A stretch of 64,000 nucleotides of DNA, taken from the NCBI GenBank assembly GCA_002379425.1, contig DFTH01000012.1:175623-239622 (forward strand), in the 5' to 3' direction. This DNA is from Prevotella sp. UBA4217 (GTDB lineage Bacteria; Bacteroidota; Bacteroidia; Bacteroidales; Bacteroidaceae). The notes beneath the pieces were generated by a model. It did no database searches, was not told the origin of the DNA, and worked only from the letters and a program-made list of their open reading frames with translations. Positions 1 to 8,909 of this stretch are shown here, one piece after another. The translations under genes were made by a program, and so were the position numbers. Within the stretch, counting starts at the first letter, position 1. Every line of letters begins with the position of its first letter.

Positions 1-110
1 GTGGGAAATTCACTCTTGGTAATGCCCACTAAGATATTCTTCATTTCTTCACGGGATAGTTCCTCGTGGTTCAGCATCCTGTTCAGGATATCTTTCATTG
101 TCTGTGCCAT
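1..110 (-). CDS. trpD: TrpD, anthranilate phosphoribosyltransferase (N-terminal part, cut by window edge)
   Basis: The first 110 bases read on the minus strand give an ATG at 110 and 36 residues beginning MAQTMKDILNRMLNHEEL and continuing with a stretch like the helical N-terminus of anthranilate phosphoribosyltransferase, the enzyme that transfers phosphoribose from PRPP to anthranilate. It lies 28 bases downstream of trpG in the same direction, the usual place for trpD in Bacteroidales trp operons. Only the N-terminal helical part is present, so the catalytic glycine-rich motif cannot be checked. Identity rests on position plus N-terminal resemblance. Confidence 0.8.
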   Translation of the reverse strand, partial: MAQTMKDILNRMLNHEELSREEMKNILVGITKSEFP

Positions 111-138
111 AATCTTATGTCTTGTTTTTGTCGTTGGT

Positions 139-702
139 TTAAAGGAATAGCCAGTTCTGTATCATCTTCCTGCCATCAGGGGTGAGCACACTCTCAGGGT
201 GAAACTGGATGCCCCGGATGTTAAGCGTCTTATGTTTGAGGGCCATGATCTGTCCTTCATCACTTTCTGCCGTAATCTCCAGACAGTCAGGAAAGCCGGT
301 CTTAGAGACCACCCACGAATGATAACGGCCCATCATGATGCGGTTGGACAGACCGCTGAAAATCTCGTCGTTGCCAAACTGAGTGCCTTCTGTGGCAACC
401 CCGTGGAATACATCGCTGAGATTCTCCAGTTTGCCACCGAAAACCTCTCCGATGGCCTGATGGCCGAGACAGACGCCTAAGATGGGCTTCTTGCCGGCGT
501 ATGTGCGGATCACGTCGAGCAGCAATCCTGCCTCGGAGGGAACACCAGGACCTGGGGAAAGGATGATCTTACTGAACTGTTCCAGTTCTTTTAGTTCGAA
601 TTGGTCGTTGCGTAGGACGGTGACCTCTGCGCCCAGTTCTTTTACCAGATGACTCAGGTTATATGTAAACGAGTCGTAATTATCGATGATGACTATCTTC
701 AT
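139..702 (-). CDS. trpG: Anthranilate synthase component II (glutamine amidotransferase)
   Basis: A class I glutamine amidotransferase of 187 residues that supplies ammonia to TrpE for anthranilate synthesis in the cytoplasm. The N-terminus has the family pattern IDNYDSFTYNL, the nucleophile Cys78 sits in GVCLGHQ, and the catalytic His168/Glu170 pair sits in FHPESV close to the C-terminus. Length is normal for a stand-alone TrpG. Some bacteria share this subunit with aminodeoxychorismate synthase, but its place between trpE and trpD supports the tryptophan role. It starts 18 bases after the trpE stop and should be cotranscribed from the attenuated promoter upstream of trpB. Confidence 0.96.
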   Translation of the reverse strand: MKIVIIDNYDSFTYNLSHLVKELGAEVTVLRNDQFELKELEQFSKIILSPGPGVPSEAGLLLDVIRTYAGKKPILGVCLGHQAIGEVFGGKLENLSDVFHGVATEGTQFGNDEIFSGLSNRIMMGRYHSWVVSKTGFPDCLEITAESDEGQIMALKHKTLNIRGIQFHPESVLTPDGRKMIQNWLFL

Positions 703-720
703 AATTCGTGAAATTCGTAG

Positions 721-2121
721 TTACATGTTCTCTGCCATTAATATTGCACGGCGCAAAGCACCGAGTTTGTTGTTCACTTCCTGCAACTCGTATTCTTCGT
801 TGCTCTTGGCTACGATGCCGCCACCAGCCTGGAACCATAGTTCTCCGTTTCGCGACACAAAGGTACGGATGGTGATGGCTTGGTTCAGTGATCCATTCAG
901 TCCGATGTAGCCGATGCAGCCTCCGTAGGCACCACGATTGTGTGGTTCGTATTCAGATATGAGTTGCATGGCGCGCACTTTCGGGGCACCACTCAGCGTA
1001 CCGGCTGGGAAAGTGTCGATAAAGGCCTTGATAGGATCAGCCTTCTCGTCGAGTTCCCCACTGACGCGCGACACCAGGTGGATGACATGTGAGTAATACT
1101 GTAAGTCTTTATAGAAATCTACTTTTACGTTGTGACAGTTGCGTGACAGGTCGTTGCGTGCCAGATCTACGAGCATCACATGCTCCGCGTTCTCTTTCGG
1201 ATCGTTGCGTAGATACTCGGCTCCCAGGCGGTCTGCCTCAGCGTCGCCCGTACGTTTGGTTGTGCCTGCAATCGGGTCGATGTAGGCCTTCCTTCCCTCT
1301 ATGCGGCAGTGGGTCTCTGGCGAACTGCCGAAGATGCGGAAACCGCCGAAATCGAAGTAAAAGAGGTAGGGGGATGGATTGATGCTACGCAGGGCGCGAT
1401 AGAGTTTGAAGTCATCACCCTCATATTTTTGGACGAAACGACGGCTCAGTACGATCTGGAATACGTCGCCTCTCAGACAGTGCTTGATGCCCTTTCGGAT
1501 GTTCGCCTTGTGCTCTTCGTCGGTCAGAGACGAGGTCGTCTCGCCCACGGGGTGGAAGTCGTAGGCCTGTATGCTGGTGCGATTCATCTGTTTGATGATC
1601 TCCGAGACCTCGGAGTCCTTGGAGTTCTCCGAGAGACTGACCACCGTCAACAGATTATTGAAGTGGTCGAATACGATAATGTCTTTATAGAGGATATACA
1701 GCAGGTCAGGTGCATCGTTCTTGGCTTGTGTTTCATCCTTGACGGGGATGTCCTCAAAATAGCGCACGGCATTAAAGGAAGTATAGCCGTAGAGACCGTA
1801 ATAGTTTGCGTGCTCACCCTCCACCACAATATGGTCGATGAGGGCGTGGATGGCATTGTCAGAGCGGTAGTCTTTGTTCACCTCGTGCCCGAAGGTACTG
1901 CCGTCAGGGTAGGTGACGGTAGCCTCACCATGTCCGATGGCGACACTGGCGATGGGGTTGATGCCGATAAAGGAGCGCGAGTTGTCCTTGTCGTGATAGT
2001 CGGAACTTTCCATCAGCGCACTCTGCGGATAAATGTCCCTCAGGCGCATATACACGCCTACAGGGGTATATAGATCAGCCAGTATTGTCCGGCTTACTGT
2101 CGTATATTTATAGGTAATCAT
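721..2121 (-). CDS. trpE: Anthranilate synthase component I
   Basis: Chorismate-binding enzyme of 466 residues that converts chorismate and ammonia to anthranilate, the committed step of tryptophan synthesis. The N-terminal lobe carries the short MESSD motif near residue 38, part of the usual tryptophan feedback site (LLES in most TrpE). The C-terminal chorismate-binding domain shows DPIAGTTKRTGD, the E-H-x-M-L-V-D-L-A-R-N-D stretch and GTLSGAPKVRAM, all expected in an active enzyme. It lies 16 bases after trpB and 18 bases before trpG. Its length is slightly short for TrpE but ordinary for Bacteroidetes. Confidence 0.96.
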   Translation of the reverse strand: MITYKYTTVSRTILADLYTPVGVYMRLRDIYPQSALMESSDYHDKDNSRSFIGINPIASVAIGHGEATVTYPDGSTFGHEVNKDYRSDNAIHALIDHIVVEGEHANYYGLYGYTSFNAVRYFEDIPVKDETQAKNDAPDLLYILYKDIIVFDHFNNLLTVVSLSENSKDSEVSEIIKQMNRTSIQAYDFHPVGETTSSLTDEEHKANIRKGIKHCLRGDVFQIVLSRRFVQKYEGDDFKLYRALRSINPSPYLFYFDFGGFRIFGSSPETHCRIEGRKAYIDPIAGTTKRTGDAEADRLGAEYLRNDPKENAEHVMLVDLARNDLSRNCHNVKVDFYKDLQYYSHVIHLVSRVSGELDEKADPIKAFIDTFPAGTLSGAPKVRAMQLISEYEPHNRGAYGGCIGYIGLNGSLNQAITIRTFVSRNGELWFQAGGGIVAKSNEEYELQEVNNKLGALRRAILMAENM

Positions 2122-2137
2122 AATTCTAAATTCTTAA

Positions 2138-3346
2138 TTAAAACCTCCCGTATTCCTTCGCCATCTCCTTATTCTTCAGATAGGTTTCTACATCCTTGTC
2201 GCCACGGCCTGAGACTGTCAATACGACAATGTCCTCAGGCTTAAAGGTGAGTTTCTTCAGGGCCGCGATGGCATGGGCACTCTCGATGGCGGGGATGATA
2301 CCTTCCATGCGAGTCAGTTCGTAGCCCCCATAGATGGCCTCATCGTCGTTGATGCTCAGTACCTGCGTGCGACCCTTCTTTGCCATGTTACAGTGCATCG
2401 GTCCCACACCAGGATAGTCGAGTCCTGCGGAGATGGTGAAAGCCTCTTGTATCTGGCCGTCCTCGTTTTGCATCACGAGCATCTTCGAACCGTGCAGAAT
2501 ACCTGTCGTCCCCTTATGGATGGTGGCTGCTGTATGGTCAGTCTCCCAACCGTGTCCGCCTGCCTCTGCCAGTACGATTTTTACGCGTTCGTCATTCACA
2601 TAGTGGTAGATGGTGCCTGCGGCATTCGATCCTCCACCGATACAGGCAATAAGGTAGTCGGGATAGTCGCGTCCGATCTTTTCTTCGAGTTGCCATTTGA
2701 TTTCCTCGGAAATGATGCTCTGCATACGAGCCACGAGGTCAGGGTAGGGGTGAGGCCCCATTGTACTGCCCACGATGTAGAAGGTGTCGGCAGGATGGCA
2801 GCACCAGTCGCGGATGGCTTCCGAACAGGCGTCGCTCAGTGTCATGTTTCCCGTGCGGACGGGATGTACCTCGGCCCCCAGCATCTTCATGCGCTCCACA
2901 TTCGTGTGCTGTCGCTCCACATCAGTGGCTCCCATAAAAACTTCGCACTTCATGTTCATCAGCGCACAGACTGTCGCTGTGGCGACGCCATGCTGACCTG
3001 CCCCCGTTTCAGCAATGATTCGGGTCTTACCCATCTTCTTTGCCAGCAGGATTTGACCGATAGTGTTGTTGATCTTGTGGGCGCCTGTGTGGTTCAGGTC
3101 CTCTCGCTTCAGGTAGAGTTGACAACCGTAGCGCTCACTCATCCGCTTGGCATAATAGAGCGGTGACGGACGTCCCACGTAATCTTTCAACAAAGCGTGG
3201 TATTCCTGCTTGAATGACTCTGACTCGATGATTGGCAGGTAGGCGTCCTGCAGGTCATGGACACATTTGTAGAGAATCTCCGGCACATACGCTCCGCCGA
3301 ACTCCCCGTAAAATCCTCTTTCATCTACAAAATAGTTCTCTTTCAT
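2138..3346 (-). CDS. trpB: Tryptophan synthase beta chain
   Basis: PLP-dependent enzyme of 402 residues joining indole and serine to make tryptophan. The PLP lysine is Lys91 in the motif NHTGAHKINN and the phosphate-binding loop is the CIGGGSNAAGT stretch near residue 235. The N-terminus GEFGGAYVPE is typical of TrpB1, the form that partners with TrpA, which is not in the window and presumably lies further down the operon. It is the first structural gene after the attenuator; the start ATG at 3346 lies about 37 bases downstream of the attenuator T-run. Having trpB first is the usual Bacteroidales order. Confidence 0.97.
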   Translation of the reverse strand: MKENYFVDERGFYGEFGGAYVPEILYKCVHDLQDAYLPIIESESFKQEYHALLKDYVGRPSPLYYAKRMSERYGCQLYLKREDLNHTGAHKINNTIGQILLAKKMGKTRIIAETGAGQHGVATATVCALMNMKCEVFMGATDVERQHTNVERMKMLGAEVHPVRTGNMTLSDACSEAIRDWCCHPADTFYIVGSTMGPHPYPDLVARMQSIISEEIKWQLEEKIGRDYPDYLIACIGGGSNAAGTIYHYVNDERVKIVLAEAGGHGWETDHTAATIHKGTTGILHGSKMLVMQNEDGQIQEAFTISAGLDYPGVGPMHCNMAKKGRTQVLSINDDEAIYGGYELTRMEGIIPAIESAHAIAALKKLTFKPEDIVVLTVSGRGDKDVETYLKNKEMAKEYGRF

Positions 3347-3382
3347 TTTATATCGTTGTTTTTGTGTATATTTCTTTGTTAC

Positions 3383-3411
3383 AAAAAAACTCGCCGCAGT
3401 CGCGACGAGCC
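3383..3411 (-). terminator. trp operon attenuator hairpin
   Basis: On the minus strand an 8-bp GC-rich stem (CTCGTCGC paired with GCGGCGAG, one G-T pair, loop GACT) is followed by seven T residues, a textbook intrinsic terminator. It lies between the Trp leader peptide and trpB. The 5' arm contains TCGCGACT, which is exactly complementary to AGTCGCGA just after the leader stop codon, so an alternative antiterminator can form. Confidence 0.88.
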
Positions 3412-3458
3412 TTTCTTATATCTGATGATAACATACGGCTGTGAGCCTCGCGACTATT

Positions 3459-3503
3459 TTAATCTCGAGAGCGCCACCACCAATTGTTATACATACGTTC
3501 CAT
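3459..3503 (-). CDS. trpL: trp leader peptide (attenuation peptide with Trp-Trp-Trp)
   Basis: A 14-codon ORF encoding MERMYNNWWWRSRD, with three consecutive Trp codons (TGG TGG TGG), begins about 17 bases downstream of a good promoter and ends 48 bases before the terminator hairpin. Region 1 GC(T)CTCG at codons 11-13 can pair with CGAGGC just after the stop, and region 2 AGTCGCGA can pair with region 3 in the terminator. This is the arrangement of ribosome-mediated attenuation: stalling at the Trp codons frees region 2 to block the terminator. I recognise it from layout and codon content; the symbol trpL follows the enteric usage. It is too short for ordinary gene callers. Confidence 0.9.
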   Translation of the reverse strand: MERMYNNWWWRSRD

Positions 3504-3526
3504 TTTCTCTTTTGCTATTCTGGGTG

Positions 3527-3558
3527 CAAATTTATATATTTTCCTCTTTCCCTGCAAA
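3527..3558 (-). promoter_or_regulatory. trp operon promoter
   Basis: Bacteroidetes-type promoter on the minus strand: -33 TTTG at 3555-3558, a 20-base spacer, and -7 TAAATTTG at 3527-3534. Transcription should begin around 3520, just upstream of the leader peptide. Confidence 0.85.
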
Positions 3559-3573
3559 TTTTTCAGTAACTTT

Positions 3574-3605
3574 TTTGATAAAATGAAAGAAAAAGATTAT
3601 TTTTG
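3574..3605 (+). promoter_or_regulatory. Promoter of the hotdog thioesterase gene
   Basis: -33 TTTG at 3574-3577, 20-base spacer, -7 TATTTTTG at 3598-3605. It is divergent from the trp promoter, the two -33 elements being only 15 bases apart. It rules out the TTG at 3603 as a start codon. Confidence 0.8.
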
Positions 3606-3626
3606 CCGACAATTTATTACGGAACT

Positions 3627-4043
3627 ATGACTTTGAAAGACTTTTTAGCAAAGGGCGACCGATTCGCAGCAGAGAATGGTTGTATTATAAAAGAGGTAAA
3701 AGAAGGTTATGCTCGTGCCGACATGGTCGTTACAGAGCACCATCTGAATGCGGGAGGCGTGTGCCAAGGTGGAGCCTATTTCACATTGGCAGACATCGCA
3801 CTGGCTGCTGTGATGAACAGTCGTGGGGTACTTACCTTCGGCTTGGAAAACAATATAGTTTTCCTGAAAAGCGCGAAGGTAGGCGATATTCTAACAGCCG
3901 AGGCCACGGAAGTGTTCAATCATCACAAGATTCCCTATGTCGATGTGCGTATTACCAACCAGCAGGGCGACCTCTGTTGTGTCGTCACAGGCATAGCATA
4001 TAGAAAAGCCGTCAACCTGCAAGTTGACGGCTTGGAAATATAG
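3627..4043 (+). CDS. PaaI-type hotdog-fold thioesterase
   Basis: A 138-residue single hotdog domain, probably an acyl-CoA thioesterase of the PaaI/YbgC group. The middle carries HHLNAGGVCQGGAYFTLAD, which matches the PaaI active-site pattern (H-x-N-x-x-G-x-x-H-G-G-x-x-x-x-L-x-D) with Gln in place of the usual second His. The long central helix and a C-terminal strand follow. ATG 3627 was chosen because an upstream in-frame TTG lies inside the -7 promoter element. Substrate is unknown. The final codons contain an inverted repeat (4009-4032) that can fold in mRNA. It stands alone between the trp operon and a convergent glucokinase gene. Confidence 0.85.
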   Translation: MTLKDFLAKGDRFAAENGCIIKEVKEGYARADMVVTEHHLNAGGVCQGGAYFTLADIALAAVMNSRGVLTFGLENNIVFLKSAKVGDILTAEATEVFNHHKIPYVDVRITNQQGDLCCVVTGIAYRKAVNLQVDGLEI

Positions 4044-4045
4044 TC

Positions 4046-4064
4046 AGGAGAGCCCCGCTCTCCT
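4046..4064. terminator. Bidirectional hairpin between convergent genes
   Basis: A perfect 8-bp stem (AGGAGAGC / GCTCTCCT) with loop CCC lies between the thioesterase stop (4043) and the glucokinase stop (4076), preceded by a second hairpin in the thioesterase 3' end. T-runs are weak on both sides, so terminator efficiency is uncertain. Confidence 0.55.
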
Positions 4065-4075
4065 CCTTCTGTCTC

Positions 4076-5065
4076 TTACTGAATTTCCCAGCCGATAGCG
4101 GATGCACCAAGAACAGCAGCACTCGCACCGTCGAGACCGCTAACAAGGAATTGGGCCTTGCCCTTGAAAACTTTAAGCACGTGAGCCTCGTAGGCCTCGC
4201 GGATGGGCTTCATGATCAGTTCTCCAGCCTTTACCATTCCACCGAAGAAGATGAATGCCTCAGGAGAGGAGAAGGCTGCAAAGTCGGCACAAGCCTCACC
4301 CAGCATCTTACCTGTAAAATCGTAAATTTCTTTGGCCAGTTCGTCGCCCTTGCCGGCAGCGATAGATACATCAAGGGAGGTAATCTTCTCAGGATCCATC
4401 TCGCGGAGAAGAGAGGGACGATTGGTCTTGCTCAGCAACTCGCGTGCAGTGCGAGCCACACCCGTAGCAGAGCAATAGGCCTCGAGGCACCCTGTACGGC
4501 CACATCCACAAGTACGGCCTTCAGCACCGCGTACCATCGTAACGTGACCCAGTTCGCCTGCAAAGCCATCGTGACCATAGAGCAACTGTCCGTTGACCAC
4601 GATACCAGAGCCAACTCCTGTTCCAAGGGTGATGACGATGAAATTTTTCATACCGCGAGCCACGCCATAGACCATCTCTCCGATGGCTGCTGCATTGGCA
4701 TCGTTGGTCAGGGCCACGGGAATATTGTTCAGACGCTCGCTGAACAACTTTGCCAGAGGCACGATTCCATCATGAGCCCAGGGAAGGTTAGGCGCGAACT
4801 CAATAGTTCCGTTATAATAATTGCCGTTGGGGGCACCGATACCCATGGCTTTGATCTTTTCAATACCGCCTACTTGGTCGATGATTACCTGTAGTGCCTC
4901 TACGCACGCGTCAACATAATCTTCTACCTTCTCGTAGCCGCCAGTCTTGATGGCTGTCGTAGCCTTGATATCACCACGTGCATCCACAATACCAAACACG
5001 GAATTTGTTCCTCCTAAATCCAAGCCGATCACATAAGGCTTGATTGCAGCATTTTGCTCACTCAT
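4076..5065 (-). CDS. ROK family glucokinase
   Basis: A 329-residue ROK-family sugar kinase, most likely glucokinase (glucose to glucose 6-phosphate with ATP). The N-terminal phosphate-binding motif GLDLGGTNSVFGIVD lies at residues 14-28; the ROK signature with the zinc-binding cysteines CGCGRTGCLEAYCS and its preceding His (ELGHVTM) lies in the middle; TNDANAAAIGE carries the catalytic Asp. There is no DNA-binding domain, so it is an enzyme rather than a ROK repressor. It is a single-gene unit with its own upstream -7 element. Fructokinase or N-acetylmannosamine kinase activity is possible, but the EAYCS motif and length favour glucokinase. Confidence 0.88.
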   Translation of the reverse strand: MSEQNAAIKPYVIGLDLGGTNSVFGIVDARGDIKATTAIKTGGYEKVEDYVDACVEALQVIIDQVGGIEKIKAMGIGAPNGNYYNGTIEFAPNLPWAHDGIVPLAKLFSERLNNIPVALTNDANAAAIGEMVYGVARGMKNFIVITLGTGVGSGIVVNGQLLYGHDGFAGELGHVTMVRGAEGRTCGCGRTGCLEAYCSATGVARTARELLSKTNRPSLLREMDPEKITSLDVSIAAGKGDELAKEIYDFTGKMLGEACADFAAFSSPEAFIFFGGMVKAGELIMKPIREAYEAHVLKVFKGKAQFLVSGLDGASAAVLGASAIGWEIQ

Positions 5066-5111
5066 AATTGTTATAGTTTTATAGTTTTTTTATAATTTCA
5101 TTTCTGAGCGA

Positions 5112-5119
5112 CAAAATTA
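5112..5119 (-). promoter_or_regulatory. -7 element of the glucokinase gene
   Basis: Minus-strand TAATTTTG at 5112-5119 matches TAnnTTTG, 47 bases upstream of the ATG. No good TTTG is found 20 bases further upstream. Confidence 0.6.
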
Positions 5120-5181
5120 GTAAAAAACTACCGTACTCTTTTCATTTTTACGGAAATTAACCATTCGTAGGTGAAAATAAG

Positions 5182-5212
5182 TTGGAAGTTTCACAAATTA
5201 GTTGTACCTTTG
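5182..5212 (+). promoter_or_regulatory. Promoter of the LysE-led gene run
   Basis: -7 TACCTTTG at 5205-5212 with a TTGG at 5182-5185 (3 of 4 matches to TTTG) and a 19-base spacer. It lies just before the ATG at 5221 and excludes the in-frame TTG at 5182. Confidence 0.7.
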
Positions 5213-5220
5213 CAGCCGAT

Positions 5221-5886
5221 ATGCCGTTTCATGTACCAATTAATATTTTGGACTTCATCTTCAAAGGGATGATGATCGGGGTTATAGCCAGTGCTCCGAT
5301 GGGTCCAGTTGGTATCCTTTGTGTACAGCGTACGCTGAACAAGGGACGCTGGTATGGCCTGGCAACTGGAATCGGAGCGGCAGTTAGTGATATTATCTAT
5401 GCAGGCTTTGCAGGTTTTGGCATGTCGTTTGTCATGGATTTGATAAATAATGATCAGAACCGTTTCTACTTGCAGATTGTGGGTAGTATCATGCTGCTTT
5501 GTTTTGGTCTTTACACTTACCGTTCAGATCCAACGCGTAAGATGCATCAGAGTGGTCAGCAAAAAGGAACATTGTGGTATAATACCTGGACGGCTTTCCT
5601 TGTCACCTTCTCTAATCCGCTGATAGTTTTCCTCTTCCTGGCAATGTATGCCCAGTTTGCCTTTGTGCTGCCAGACCATCCTTTTGAGATGATTGTTGGC
5701 TTTTCCAGCATTGTGGGAGGCGCATTACTCTGGTGGTGGGGACTGACTTGGCTTGTGGATAAGATAAGGACTAAATTTGATACTAATGGCATCAAAATCA
5801 TCAATCAAGTGATTGGAGTCGCTGTGATAATAGGTTCCGTCATTATGCTGTTGGGCACGACAACGAACCTCTTGAGATTTTTTTAG
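5221..5886 (+). CDS. LysE/RhtB family exporter
   Basis: A 221-residue inner-membrane protein of the LysE amino-acid exporter superfamily. The signature near the N-terminus, IASAPMGPVGILCVQRTLNKGRWYGLATGIGAA, matches the conserved P-G-P segment of the family. About six membrane segments can be seen, ending in VIGVAVIIGSVIMLLG. Substrate cannot be told from sequence. The ATG at 5221 is used because the alternative TTG lies within the promoter; the short distance from the -7 element implies a short leader. Three bases separate its stop from the DUF4924 gene, so the two are very probably cotranscribed, as the first members of a long plus-strand run. Confidence 0.85.
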   Translation: MPFHVPINILDFIFKGMMIGVIASAPMGPVGILCVQRTLNKGRWYGLATGIGAAVSDIIYAGFAGFGMSFVMDLINNDQNRFYLQIVGSIMLLCFGLYTYRSDPTRKMHQSGQQKGTLWYNTWTAFLVTFSNPLIVFLFLAMYAQFAFVLPDHPFEMIVGFSSIVGGALLWWWGLTWLVDKIRTKFDTNGIKIINQVIGVAVIIGSVIMLLGTTTNLLRFF

Positions 5887-5889
5887 GAT

Positions 5890-6435
5890 ATGTTTTTAGC
5901 ACAGGAATTACGGAAGAAGAATATTGCGGAGTATCTGTTGTATATGTGGCAGATAGAAGATACGATACGGGCTTTTGACTGTTCACTGAGGCGGATACGT
6001 GATGAGTATGTGGCGCGTTTTGACTTTACCGACGAGCAGAAGGAAGAGGAGATAGACTGGTTTGGAAACCTGATTCGGATGATGAACCAGGAGGAGTGTC
6101 GTGAGAAAGGACACCTGCAGATAAATAAGGTGACCATGCAGATGCTGATAGAACTGAACGACCAGTTGCTTCAGTCAACGAAGTTCCCTTTTTACAATTC
6201 TGAATATTACAAGGTACTACCTTACATCGTGGAGTTGCGCAATCGCGGAGCCAATAAGGATGAGAACGAGATAGAGACATGCTTTAATTCGCTTTATGGA
6301 GTGATGATGCTCCGCCTGCAGAAGAAAGAGATCTCCCCAGACACACAGCATGCTGTCAAGGAGATATCGACCTTTATCGGAATGCTCTCCGACTATTATA
6401 AGAAGGATAAGGAAGAAGGTCTGAAGTTTGAATGA
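5890..6435 (+). CDS. DUF4924 family protein
   Basis: A 181-residue, largely alpha-helical soluble protein that I recognise as DUF4924, a family largely restricted to Bacteroidetes and of unknown function. Characteristic parts are the N-terminal MFLAQELRKKNIAEYLLYMWQ-like helix, the central FGNLIRMMNQEE stretch and PYIVELRNRG near residue 115. There is no signal peptide or membrane segment. It starts 3 bases after the LysE-type gene and overlaps rfbD, so it sits in a translationally coupled cluster; the neighbours do not point to one pathway. Confidence 0.85.
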   Translation: MFLAQELRKKNIAEYLLYMWQIEDTIRAFDCSLRRIRDEYVARFDFTDEQKEEEIDWFGNLIRMMNQEECREKGHLQINKVTMQMLIELNDQLLQSTKFPFYNSEYYKVLPYIVELRNRGANKDENEIETCFNSLYGVMMLRLQKKEISPDTQHAVKEISTFIGMLSDYYKKDKEEGLKFE

Positions 6436-7316
6436 TTATGAGAATACTGGTTACGGGCTGTAATGGCCAATTGGGAAATGAAATGCAGTTGCTGGAGAAG
6501 GAGAATCCCCAGCACACCTATTTTAATACTGATGTAGCAGAATTGGATATCACGGATCAACAGGCCATCGAGAAGTTCGTCAGTGAACAGGAAATCGATG
6601 GTATCGTGAATTGTGCGGCCTATACTGCCGTTGACAAAGCAGAGGAAAATGAGGTGCTCTGCCGCAAGTTGAACGCAGAGGCTCCTGGACTGTTGGCTGC
6701 TGCCGTGGAGAAGCGTGGCGGCTGGATGATCCAGATATCTACAGATTATGTGTTCGACGGCACGAACCACAAGCCTTACGTGGAGACGGAGCCGACATGT
6801 CCTAATAGTGTGTATGGTGCGACGAAACTGGAGGGTGAGCAAGCCGTCCTATCTGCTTGTCACCGTGCGATGATCATCCGGACAGCCTGGCTATACTCTA
6901 CGTTTGGTAATAACTTCGTGAAGACAATGATCCGTCTGGGGAAGGAAAAACCAGAACTGGGCGTGATTTTCGACCAGATAGGTACTCCGACCTATGCCCG
7001 TGATCTTGCTCTGGCTATTTTTGCTGCCGTCAACAAAGGCGTCGTTCCAGGTGTCTATCATTTCTCTAACGAGGGCGTGATCTCATGGTATGACTTCACC
7101 AAGGCCATTCACCGTATTGCGGGTATCTCAACTTGCAAGGTGCGCCCGCTTCATACGGCTGAGTACCCCACGCCGGCTGCTCGTCCTCACTACAGCGTGC
7201 TCGACAAGACCAAAATCAAGGAAACGTATGGTATTGAGATTCCTTATTGGGAAACCTCCCTCGCTGAGTGCATTGGGAAAATGAAAGATTGGGAAAATGA
7301 AATAATGAAAGATTGA
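6432..7316 (+). CDS. rfbD: dTDP-4-dehydrorhamnose reductase
   Basis: A 294-residue NAD(P)-dependent short-chain reductase that makes the last step to dTDP-L-rhamnose, a cell-surface sugar donor. The N-terminal Rossmann motif is [10 protein letters not shown], followed by the family's [12 protein letters not shown], the ISTDYVFDG stretch, and the catalytic Tyr-Lys pair in [13 protein letters not shown] 6432 overlaps the preceding stop by four bases; a second ATG at 6438 (MRILVTG) is equally possible. It overlaps prfC by four bases. The partner rfbA lies about 10 kb away at 16486; rfbB and rfbC are not in the window. The last codons contain a repeated GAAAGATT segment (7270-7316). Confidence 0.94.
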   Translation: MIMRILVTGCNGQLGNEMQLLEKENPQHTYFNTDVAELDITDQQAIEKFVSEQEIDGIVNCAAYTAVDKAEENEVLCRKLNAEAPGLLAAAVEKRGGWMIQISTDYVFDGTNHKPYVETEPTCPNSVYGATKLEGEQAVLSACHRAMIIRTAWLYSTFGNNFVKTMIRLGKEKPELGVIFDQIGTPTYARDLALAIFAAVNKGVVPGVYHFSNEGVISWYDFTKAIHRIAGISTCKVRPLHTAEYPTPAARPHYSVLDKTKIKETYGIEIPYWETSLAECIGKMKDWENEIMKD

Positions 7317-8905
7317 TGAATCAGGAGATTGAAAGAAGAAGGACTTTTGCGATTATATCGCACCCGGATGCGGGTAAGACGACACTGACGGAGAAATTCC
7401 TGCTGTTCGGTGGACAGATTCAGGTGGCCGGTGCCGTCAAGAATAATAAGATCAAGAAGACGGCTACGTCGGACTGGATGGATATTGAGAAACAACGTGG
7501 CATCTCTGTATCGACCTCTGTGATGGAGTTTGACTATACGCCCGACGGATCTGATACGGAATATAAGGTTAATATCCTCGACACCCCAGGTCACCAGGAC
7601 TTCGCTGAGGACACTTTCCGCACACTGACGGCGGTGGATTCGGCCATTATCGTGGTGGATGGCGCAAAAGGTGTGGAGACTCAGACGCGTAAACTGATGA
7701 CTGTTTGCCGCATGCGTAAGACGCCTGTCATCATTTTCATCAATAAGATGGATCGAGAGGGGCGTGACCCCTTTGACCTTCTTGATGAACTGGAACAGGA
7801 ACTGGAGATTAAAGTACGCCCTTTGAGTTGGCCCATCAACCAAGGTGCCAAGTTTAAGGGCGTGTATAATATCTATGAGGAGAAACTCGACCTCTTTACG
7901 CCAGATAAACAGCGCGTGACCGAAAAGGTTGAGGTAGATATCGATAGCGATGAACTTGAAGCGAGGGTAGGAGAGCAGGATGCAGCCAAACTCCGTGAGG
8001 ACCTCGAACTGGTGGAGGGCGTCTATCCTGAGTTCGATGTGGAGACATATCGTTCGGCAGAGGTGGCTCCGGTATTCTTCGGTTCTGCGCTGAATAACTT
8101 TGGTGTGCAGGAACTGTTGAACTGCTTCGTGAAGATTGCCCCGAGTCCTCGGCCCACAAAGGCAGAGGAGCGTGATGTGCAGCCTGAAGAACCTAAGTTT
8201 ACTGGTTTTATTTTCAAGATCACAGCCAATATCGATCCTAACCACCGCTCGTGTATCGCATTCTGTAAGGTGTGCAGTGGGCAGTTCCGTCGTAACCAGC
8301 CATATCTTCATGTTCGGCAGGGGAAGACGATGCGCTTTACCTCGCCTACTCAGTTTATGGCTCAACGGAAGAGTACCATCGACGAGGCCTGGCCGGGGGA
8401 TATTGTAGGACTGCCTGATACGGGTGGCGTATTCAAAATAGGTGATACCCTCACGGAAGGGGAGCAGTTACACTTCCGCGGTTTGCCTTCATTCTCGCCG
8501 GAACTCTTCAAGTATATTGAAAACGATGATCCGATGAAGTCGAAACAACTGCAGAAGGGTATTGACCAGTTGATGGACGAGGGCGTGGCCCAGTTGTTTG
8601 TCAACCAGTTCAATAACCGCAAGATTATTGGTACCGTCGGGCAGTTGCAGTTTGAAGTAATCCAGTATCGTCTGGAGAACGAGTACAATGCCAAGTGCCG
8701 TTGGGAACCTGTGCATCTTTACAAGGCTTGTTGGATAGAGAGCGACGACGATGCAGAACTGGAGAACTTTAAAAAGCGTAAGTACCAGTATATGGCAAAG
8801 GACAAGGAGGGGCGCGATGTGTTCCTCGCCGACTCTGGCTACGTACTCTCGATGGCGCAAGAAGACTTTAAGCATATAAAATTCCACTTTACAAGCGAAT
8901 TCTAA
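7313..8905 (+). CDS. prfC: Peptide chain release factor 3
   Basis: A 530-residue translational GTPase that recycles RF1/RF2 after peptide release. The G1 loop [12 protein letters not shown] is near the N-terminus, G2 is in the [10 protein letters not shown] stretch, G3 is DTPGHQDF, and G4 is NKMD. Domain II and the RF3 C-terminal domain follow; the order and length match RF3 rather than EF-G, which would be about 700 residues. The start overlaps the rfbD stop (ATGA), implying coupled translation. Nothing is unusual in the sequence. Confidence 0.96.
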   Translation: MMNQEIERRRTFAIISHPDAGKTTLTEKFLLFGGQIQVAGAVKNNKIKKTATSDWMDIEKQRGISVSTSVMEFDYTPDGSDTEYKVNILDTPGHQDFAEDTFRTLTAVDSAIIVVDGAKGVETQTRKLMTVCRMRKTPVIIFINKMDREGRDPFDLLDELEQELEIKVRPLSWPINQGAKFKGVYNIYEEKLDLFTPDKQRVTEKVEVDIDSDELEARVGEQDAAKLREDLELVEGVYPEFDVETYRSAEVAPVFFGSALNNFGVQELLNCFVKIAPSPRPTKAEERDVQPEEPKFTGFIFKITANIDPNHRSCIAFCKVCSGQFRRNQPYLHVRQGKTMRFTSPTQFMAQRKSTIDEAWPGDIVGLPDTGGVFKIGDTLTEGEQLHFRGLPSFSPELFKYIENDDPMKSKQLQKGIDQLMDEGVAQLFVNQFNNRKIIGTVGQLQFEVIQYRLENEYNAKCRWEPVHLYKACWIESDDDAELENFKKRKYQYMAKDKEGRDVFLADSGYVLSMAQEDFKHIKFHFTSEF

Positions 8906-8909
8906 GCCT

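Noticed and set aside
3603..3626. TTG start for the hotdog thioesterase
   Set aside because: The TTG is part of the -7 promoter element; ATG 3627 is the first start downstream. The same argument excludes TTG 5182.
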